Of a stretch of DNA of 64,000 bases, positions 1 to 10,100 are shown piece by piece; within the stretch, counting starts at the first letter, position 1; each line of letters opens with the position of its first letter. The stretch is from Glandiceps talaboti. Lineage: Eukaryota; Hemichordata; Enteropneusta; Spengelidae. The notes under the pieces are model-generated. The model was not told the origin of the DNA. It saw only the letters and a program-made list of their open reading frames with translations, and ran no database searches. Both the position numbers and the translations under genes were made by a program. The stretch spans positions 21,873,621 through 21,937,620 of the forward strand of contig NC_135559.1 in assembly GCF_964340395.1 (NCBI RefSeq). Direction: 5' to 3'.

Positions 1-44
1 ATTGTTGACCAAGACAGATCAAAAGCTGAATGCTAAAAAACTTT

Positions 45-350
45 GAACTGTTTGGGTGTTATAACCTTTGTAAATCAACTCTACTATATGTTTTACCACT
101 TGGAAATACATTGTGAAAGAACATATATTAAGTCACTGTCCTTGTTTGTAACTCAGTAAATTTCAAAACATTGAAAAATGTATCTGTTCAACTGTTTGTT
201 ATTATAAACATTTTATACATACTTTTTTTGCATTACAAGCAAAGACATGTTATTTGTTATTTCACATTGTATTTCCAAGTAGAACAATATAATAATGTTG
301 TTTCATAAATGAAATAAATACCTCATTTGTCATCCATATGGCCTCTGTAA
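45..350. mobile_element. MITE-like inverted-repeat element, copy 1 (diverged)
   Basis: The stretch shares its layout with the elements at 5121-5473 and 17803-18238: a left part with GTTTGGGT, a centre with 'ccttgtttgta(a)ct' and 'ttatttcacattg', and a right part with 'gttgtttcataaatgaaa' followed by 'cctcattt'. Copies 2 and 3 have clear terminal inverted repeats. In this copy the left end is much diverged, so its boundary is approximate. It lies in the ATG101 intron upstream of the exon at 1080. Confidence 0.5.
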
Positions 351-1079
351 CTTAGTTCAACTCATCAATATATTATTTACTTACTGTACATGGTATCATT
401 CTATGTTCTATGTTGCTCCTCTAGTACAACAGAATATATCTTTCTAATATTTTAAATGATTTAAAAAATGTGCAAATTTATCATAAATCCTATCAATTTT
501 TAAAAGTTTTTTTAAGTGTTGAACAAAACTAGAGTTTTTTTTATTTTAACTACATGTGTGTGTACATAATATGTTTATCATGGCTGTTTCATATAGATGA
601 AAGTGGCACAAGCTAAGTTCATAAGGTTTTCTCAAGTGAAAATACTAAAATAAAGACCACACTTAACTACTCAAGTATAATGTTAATGTCAATAATACTT
701 TCTATACTGTTTCAATTGTCGTCTGGCAATGTTTGAAGAGTTGACTGCATACATGTAGTAGGGATGACATTCCTAGATATTTTTTTTATACATGTCATAA
801 ATTACGTCATCGGATCGTTGATATGTTATATCATATTTCAAAGTTTCAGTTCAGTCAATTGCAATCAATAGTTAAATGTGCTTCAGTACATAAAATACTG
901 CCATAACCATTTGAATATACAGATTACAATACAAAATATACCCCAAAACAGTATAAATTATATGAAATTACTTATTTTAAAACTAAACAGCATCAGATAA
1001 TTCCATTATTTACACAGACTGATAGGTGGAATATGCCGCTTCATTATTTTATAAATAAAAGGACAATTTTTTTTCTCAG

Positions 1080-1194
1080 ATATCATTAGAATTTTACCAG
1101 AGGAAAAAGACAAGATGGCCCTTTCCAGCTGAAAGCATTCCATGGGAAGTATGGACTCTTAAACTGAATGTTATTACACTTACAAATGAACATG
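1080..1194 (+). CDS. ATG101: ATG101 internal exon carrying the WF finger
   Basis: The acceptor follows a T-rich tract (tttttctcag). The exon enters in phase 0 and ends after the first base of a Glu codon (CATG|gtaagt). It encodes [10 protein letters not shown], then TRWPFP, then IPWEVW. Trp and Phe of the WPF motif match the exposed WF-finger residues Trp110 and Phe112 of the human protein, which recruit downstream autophagy factors. Confidence 0.95.
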
Positions 1195-4100
1195 GTAAGT
1201 TGAAGACTGAAGACTTAGTTTCCAATGGAATATGACACTGACAGATAAACTGTCATCAAACAAAGACAGAACTTTTATTGAAATACCAAAGCCACTTTCA
1301 GTGTTTTTCACTCACAAACCGTGAAGAAACGCTATTGTGTTTACTTGAATGAAGTGATATTCTACATGACTTTGAAGAGTATGCCTGTTACATGAATGTA
1401 CATATCATCCCTGTACCATACATTTAGTTGTGCACAGCACACCTAGTACATACATGTAGTTGTACACAGCACACCTACTACACAGTTGTACACAGCCATG
1501 TACCAGGTTTATTGGAATCATGCCCTGTAACAGTCCCATCAGCATTGCTAACAAAGCAGGCCCATGGTTGTCAGAAATACCTCTATTTAACTATAGCAAT
1601 GCTGACATAGCTGGTACATAGCTTGGGAAATACCTCTGTTATACTATAGCAATGCTGACACAGCTGGTACATAGCTGTGGGAAATACATTGTACCTCTGT
1701 TATAGTATTAGTCACATGACTGGTACATGATTGTGGGAAAAATCTCTTGTACATGGTTATGAAAAAACTATGCTGCATTGCTACTTCTCATACCCATGCT
1801 ACATGTATACTACATCTAGGTATGTTACATCTGTGTGCAGGCCAGAGCTGTTACATGGATATTTTACAAATAGCTGGTACAGCCCCTGTAGTTCTGTATG
1901 GAATTTGAAGAAGTTCAATATCTAACCTAGGCATATCTGACCTAGTCTTGCTGCCAGTCCCTCTCTTCTCATGGCTAAGCCGCTAGGCATAAATACAAAG
2001 ATTAGGGGTAATAGTCATGAATCTGGCAATGAGACTATATCTGACCAAGACAATGTTAGACTCATTGATTTACTAGACATAACTGATAAAATGTCATTTT
2101 AATCTCTTTCAGAAAGACAGATTTGTCGAGAAAAAGTTGGTGAAAGACTTGGAGAAAAAGTAAGATTATGTTTATATCCACCCATGACTATGACTTGCCA
2201 ATTCAAGTGATGAAATTACATGTTGCTACCTAGAATAGCATTTTATCATTGTGGTGGGTCAAAATATAACAAGGTTAATTTATTGTTATGAGAGCAAATA
2301 GTGATGTGTGTAGTGCTTACAGTGATATGTGTAGTGCTAAAGTGATATGTGTAGTGCTTACAGTGATATGTGTAGTGCTTACAGTGATATGTGTAGTGCT
2401 TAAAGTGATATGTGTAGTGCTTACAGTGATATGTGTAGTGCTTACAGTGATATGTGTCATGCTTACAGTGATATGTGTAGTGCTTACAGTGATACGTGTA
2501 GTGCTTACAGTGATATGTGTAGTTCTTACAGTGATATGTGTAGTGCTTACAGTGATATGTGTTGTGCTAAAGTGATATGTGTAGTGCTTACAGTGATATG
2601 TGTAGGGCTTACAGTGATATGTGTAGTGCTTACAGTGATATGTGTAGTGCTAAAGTGATATGTGTAGTGCTTACAGTGATATGTGTAGTGCTTACAGTGA
2701 TATGTGTAGTGCTAAAGTGATATGTGTAGTGCTTACAGTGATATGTGTAGTGCTTACAGTGATATGTGTAGTGCTTACAGTGATATGTGTAGTGCTTACA
2801 GTGATATGTGTAGTGCTTACAGTGATATGTGTAGTGCTTACAGTGATATGTGTAGTGCTTACAGTGATATGTGTAGTGCTAAAGTGATATGTGTAGTGCT
2901 TACAGTGATATGTGTAGTGCTAAAGTGATATGTGTAGTGCTTACAGTGATATGTGTAGTGCTAAAGTGATATGTGTAGTGCTTACAGTGATATGTGTAGT
3001 GCTAAAGTGATATGTGTAGTGCTTACAGTGATATGTGTAGTGCTAAAGTGATATGTGTAGTGCTTACACTTACAGTGATATGTGTAGTGCTTACAGTGGA
3101 AGTCATTGTGCTGACCAAGAAATCAAATGAATGTTAGATGGTCAAATTGTATTGCAGATACACATTGTACTGACAATTATCAGTTTGTGTAGTGTGTACT
3201 ACTAGTACATGTACAAAGATTACTACCTTTGCATTGCTAGAAATACTGCTGATCAGAACCTCGTTTTATCAGTGGTGGACTATCAAAACTGGCTTTGAAG
3301 GTGCTGAAAGTCGTCTCTTTATCACACTATCAAACTGTCATACTGTACAAAAACAATAGTGGGTGTCTCAGATGTAGATATATGTAATGCTTTTATCGGT
3401 TTTTGTTTATGTCTGTGAACATTAGACCCTTGTATACGGCAATATGACTAACTTTCACAGACGTAAACAAACTCATAAGAACATGGCATGAACTTACATC
3501 ATAGACACTCAATGTTATTTTGTATCAATATATATCTGCTTGATATAGTGTGATAATGAGATGACTTTTTTTGTTATCTGTAAAGCCAGTTTTAATTGTC
3601 TACTACTGATAAAATGAAGTTCTGATCATCAGCATTTGTAGACAGGTACATGTACATGTAGTGTATAAAGGGTTGTATGTATAATTATGTGTACATAACC
3701 CCCCACCCCCACCCCCCGGCTATGGTAGTTCTTCTGTTGCATACTTTGTTATTAGCAAAAGTATTTGTAGTTTTACTGCAACTATATTTCTATAAGTCTA
3801 GTGAATGAAAGTGCAGTAAAAAACATGGCAACCATAAGTGCTAGGGACGTACACATCATTGCATTCTGTTGTTAGTACATTTGTTTATCCTAAACAACAA
3901 ATTTTGTTTGTACAAAAATACAACTGTACAATCACATGATTTCTTGTACATAGAACAGTAGTGGGTTCATTTGCATAGTCACTGCAGCAACCAATTGTAT
4001 GCATTCATTCATCACTGTAAGTATCCACTAGTACATATGCCATACTGTCAAAGTATTTATTTCTTTACTGGATTTCATTTAGCTGAAATACATATACAAC

Positions 4101-7100
4101 TGTAACACAAAAGGTTTTGTTGTGGAAATACTAGTAACTCCCTCTGTAAATACCTTCTGAAAATTAACTTGTGGCACCTTTGTCACTGTTGTTACTTGTG
4201 GGTTGATCTAAGCATGTGGTCATGTTGTCTTCTTTATTTGAAGACAATACTATATACTATACTAATACGTAGGATGGTAGAATACAATTATGTTTCTGTG
4301 ATAAAAAGTCAGCAATTTAGTTTAGTTTTACCACATATACAACTAATACTCTGATAACTTGTGAAAAGTATTTTTGAGCAAGTAACATGACCATGAGTAT
4401 TTGTTCATGTTGTAAGCTCATAAATACAACTCCCCTGAAATGAATGGGTTGACATAACCTCAGACCACTATTTTCTGAGACATAACATGTAATCTTAGTT
4501 TAGGTGACAGTCCCATTTACTTGTAGACATACAGGTACTTGGTGTTATTTAAATTATCAATACTAAATACGTACACCCACTGAAATGGCATTATCAAAGG
4601 AAAGTGTTACTTGACTTTGGAGTTGTCAAAGCAATGTTGTGACTAGTATGGCCAAATGTACATCACTTCAGATCAGTGATTATATTGTGATTAGTATGGC
4701 CAAATGTACATCACTTCAGATCAGTGATTATGTTGTGACTAGTATGGCCAAATGTACATCACTTCAGATCAGTGATTATGTTGTGACTAGTATGGCCAAA
4801 TCTACATCACTGAATCACAATGAGATCAGTATCAATTGTAATACAGTATATGTACTTCATTGCCCAAAACAGGATTGAAACCACTGGCACTATATAATAC
4901 ATCCTATCAAAAGTGTTATGTGTCCATGGGATGCTGAAAGTAGTTAAAACCTAACCAAGGTCATGTGTGTTTCCCTATTTTAAAAAAGAAAAAAAAAGGT
5001 AATACTATTTTAAATGCTGATAAAATATTTGTAAATTGTAATGTTAAAACCTTTCAAAATTTTACAATCCAGTTCATAATTTTAATTTATTAAGAATACA
5101 CATTGGCTAGTAAAACTAGCTCTAAAGTGAAGGGATTGGGTATTTATTTTGGATTTTGAATTGATAGAACAATTTTATCATGGCTTTCTACTGGAAAAAA
5201 TCACTGTGAAACAACATATACCAAGTCCTTGTTTGTGACTCAATAAATTGCAGAATATTGATAAATATGTCAAATTGTATATATTGTATGTACAATAACA
5301 AACTTTTTTACATATTGTTTAGCTTTTACAGAGTATTGACTCAGAGTTAGAAACACAGACTTGGTCAATGTTTTTTCACATTGATTTTTCATGTAGGAAG
5401 TCATAATAAAATTGTTTTATAAATTAAATATCCAACATAATACCCAATCCTCATCTATATAGTTACTTTAATGGTTCAAGAAATGTTACTGATTTCAAAC
5501 ACAGTTGAAATATTCAGTTGATATATATCATGTACTTGTAATCCTCTTTCTAATCTTGCTGATATTCTCTGATTTTTTCTCCTTCAGATCATATGTATCA
5601 CAGAAGCCATGAATCGCAACGAATATTTACCAAAGATGCCAAACCAATCTGATTTAGACTGCGTGTTTGATACCACTTATTCAGATGTACAACCATATCT
5701 ATACAAGGTAACTATAGACTATGTCTTTGATACCACTAAGTCACATCTACAACCATATCTATACAAGGTAACTATAGACTATGTCTTTGATACCACTAGT
5801 TCACATCTACAACCATATCTATACAAGGTAACTATAGACTATGTCTTTGATACCACTAGTTCACATCTACAACCATATCTATACAAGGTAACTATAGACT
5901 ATGTCTTTGATACCAGTAAGTCACATCTACAACCATATCTATACAAGGTAACTATAGACTATGTCTTTGATACCACTAGTTCACATCTACAACCATATCT
6001 ATACAAGGTAACTATAAACTATGTCTTTGATACCAGTAAGTCACATCTACAACCATATCTATACAAGGTAACTATAGACTATGTCTTTGATACCACTAGT
6101 TCATATCTACAACCATATCTATACAAGGTAACTATAGACTATGTCTTTGATACCACTTATTCAGATGTACAACCATATCTATACAAGGTAACTATAGACT
6201 ATGTCTTTGATACCACTTATTCAGATGTACAACCATATCTATACAAGGTAACTATAGACTATGTCTTTGATACCACTAGTTCACATCTACAACCATATCT
6301 ATACAAGGTAACTATAGACTATGTCTTTGATACCACTAGTTCATATCTACAACCATATCTATACAAGGTAACTATAGACTATGTCTTTGATACCACTAAA
6401 TCACATCTACAACCATATCTATACAAGGTAACTATAGACTATGTCTTTGACACCACTAAATCACATCTACAACCATATCTATACAAGGTAACTATAGACT
6501 ATGTCTTTGATACCACTAGTTCACATCTACAACCATATCTATATAAGGTAACTATAGACTATGTCTTTGATACCACTAGTTCACATCTACAACCATATCT
6601 ATACAAGGTAACTATAGACTATGTCTTTGATACCACTAAGTCACATCTACAACCATATCTATACAAGGTAACTATAGACTATGTCTTTGATACCACTTAT
6701 TCAGATGTACAACCATATCTATACAAGGTAACTATAGACTATGTCTTTGATACCACTAAATCACATCTACAACCATATCTATACAAGGTAACTATAGACT
6801 ATGTCTTTGATACCACTAGTTCACATCTACAACCATATCTATACAAGGTAACTATAGACTATGTCTTTGATACCACTAGTTCACATCTACAACCATATCT
6901 ATACAAGGTAACTATAGACTATGTCTTTGATACCACTAGTTCACATCTACAACCATATCTATACAAGGTAACTATAGACTATGTCTTTGATACCACTAAG
7001 TCACATCTACAACCATATCTATACAAGGTAACTATAGACTATGTCTTTGATACCACTAGTTCACATCTACAACCATATCTATATAAGGTAACTATAGACT

Positions 7101-10100
7101 ATGTCTTTGATACCACTAAGTCACATCTACAACCATATCTATACAAGGTAACTATAGACTATGTCTTTGATACCACTAGTTCACATCTACAACCATATCT
7201 ATACAAGGTAACTATAGACTATGTCTTTGATACCACTAGTTCACATCTACAACCATATCTATACAAGGTAACTATAGACTATGTCTTTGATACCACTAAG
7301 TCACATCTACAGCCATATCTATACAAGTTAACTATAGACTATGTCTTTGATACCACTAAGTCACATCTACAGCCATATCTATATAAGGTAACTATAGACT
7401 ATGTCTTTGATACCACTAGTTCACATCTACAACCATATCTATACAAGGTAACTATAGATTATGTCTTTGATACCACTAGTTCACATCTACAACCATATCT
7501 ATACAAGGTAACTATAGATTATGTCTTTGATACCACTAGTTCACATCTACAACCATATCTATACAAGGTAACTATAGACTATGTCTTTGATACCACTAGT
7601 TCACATCTACAACCATATCTATACAAGGTAACTATAGACTATGTCTTTGATACCACTAGTTCACATCTACAACCATATCTATACAAGGTAACTATAGACT
7701 ATGTCTTTGATACCACTAGTTCACATCTACAACCATATCTATACAAGGTAACTATAGACTATGTCTTTGATACCACTAGTTCACATCTACAACCATATCT
7801 ATACAAGGTAACTATAGATTATGTCTTTGATACCACTAAGTCACATCTACAGCCATATCTATACAAGATAACTATAGACTATGTCTTTGATACCACTAAG
7901 TCATATCTACAACCATATCTATATAAGGTAACTATAGACTATGTCTTTGATACCACTAGTTCACATCTACAACCATATCTATACAAGGTAACTATAGACT
8001 ATGTCTTTGATACCATTAGCTTACATCTACAGCCATAACTTTACATGTACAACCATATCTATATAAGGTAACTATAGACTATGTCTTTGATACCAGTAAG
8101 TCACATCTACAACCATATCTATACAAGGTAACTATAGACTATGTCTTTGATACCACTAGTTCACATCTACAACCATATCTATATAAGGTAACTATAGACT
8201 ATGTCTTTGATACCACTAGTTCACATCTACAACCATATCTATACAAGGTAACTATAGACTATGTCTTTGATACCACTAAGTCCTATCTATAACCATATCT
8301 ATACAAGGTAACTATAGACTATGTCTTTGATACCACTAAGTCACATCTACAACCATATCTATACAAGGTAACTATAGACTATGTCTTTGATACCACTAAG
8401 TCATATCTACAACCATATCTATACAAGGTAACTATAGACTATGTCTTTGATACCACTAAGTCACATCTACAACCATATCTATACAAGGTAACTATAGACT
8501 ATGTCTTTGATACCACTAAGTCATATCTACAACCATATCTATACAAGGTAACTATAGACTATGTCTTTGATACCACTAAGTCATATCTACAACCATATCT
8601 ATACAAGGTAACTATAGACTATGTCTTTGATACCACTAAGTCACATCTACAACCATATCTATACAAGGTAACTATAGACTATGTCTTTGATACCACTAAG
8701 TCACATCTACAACCATATCTATACAAGGTAACTATAGACTATGTCTTTGATACCATTAGCTCACATCTACAACCATATCTATACAAGGTAACTATAGACT
8801 ATGTCTTTGATACCACTAAGTCCTATCTATAACCATATCTATACAAGGTAACTATAGACTATGTCTTTGATACCACTAAGTCACATCTACAACCATATCT
8901 ATACAAGGTAACTATAGACTATGTCTTTGATACCACTAAGTCACATCTACAGCCATATCTATACAAGGTAACTATAGACTATGTCTTTGATACCACTAGT
9001 TCACATCTACAACCATATCTATACAAGGTAACTATAGACTATGTCTTTGATACCACTGTCACATCTACAACCATATCTATACAAGGTAACTATAGACTAT
9101 GTCTTTGATACCACTAGTTCACATCTACAACCATATTATCTATATAAGGTAACTATAGACTATGTCTTTGATACCACTAGTTCACATCTACAACCATATC
9201 TATACAAGGTAACTATAGACTATGTCTTTGATACCACTAAGTCAGATCTACAACCATATCTATACAAGGTAACTATAGACTATGTCTTTGATACCACTAG
9301 TTCAGATCTACAACCATATCTATACAAGATAACTATAGACTATGTCTTTGATACCACTAGTTCACATCTACAACCATATCTATACAAGGTAACTATAGAC
9401 TATGTCTTTGATACCACTAGTTCACATCTACAACCATATCTATACAAGGTAACTATAGACTATGTCTTTGATACCACTAAGTCACATCTACAACCATATC
9501 TATACAAGGTAACTATAGACTATGTCTTTGATACCACTAGTTCACATCTACAACCATATCTATACAAGATAACTATAGACTGTCTTTGATACCACTAGTT
9601 TACATCTACAACCATATCTATACAAGGTAACTATAGACTATGTCTTTGATACCACTAGTTCACATCTACAACCATATCTATACAAGGTAACTATAGACTA
9701 TGTCTTTGATACCACTAAGTCACATCTACAACCATATCTATACAAGGTAACTATAGACTATGTCTTTGATACCATTAGTTCACATCTACAACCATATCTA
9801 TACAAGGTAACTATAGACTATGTCTTTGATACCACTAAGTCATATCTACAACCATATCTATACAAGGTAACTATAGACTATGTCTTTGATACCACTAAGT
9901 CATATCTACAACCATATCTATACAAGGTAACTATAGACTATGTCTTTGATACCACTAGTTCACATCTACAACCATATCTATACAAGGTAACTATAGACTA
10001 TGTCTTTGGTACCACTAAGTCACATCTACAACCATATCTATACAAGGTAACTATAGACTATGTCTTTGATACCACTAGTTCACATCTACAACCATATCTA

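Noticed and set aside
5609-8038. 809-codon plus-strand open frame as an independent repeat-protein gene
   Set aside because: It begins inside the ATG101 exon and runs through copies of the exon end and donor. The length follows from a 60-bp period with no stop in the early units. A repeat protein is possible only through alternative splicing or intron retention, treated as a finding.
9041-9589. 182-codon open frame in the distal part of the 60-bp array
   Set aside because: Created by two compensating indels in the array; no start or splice context.
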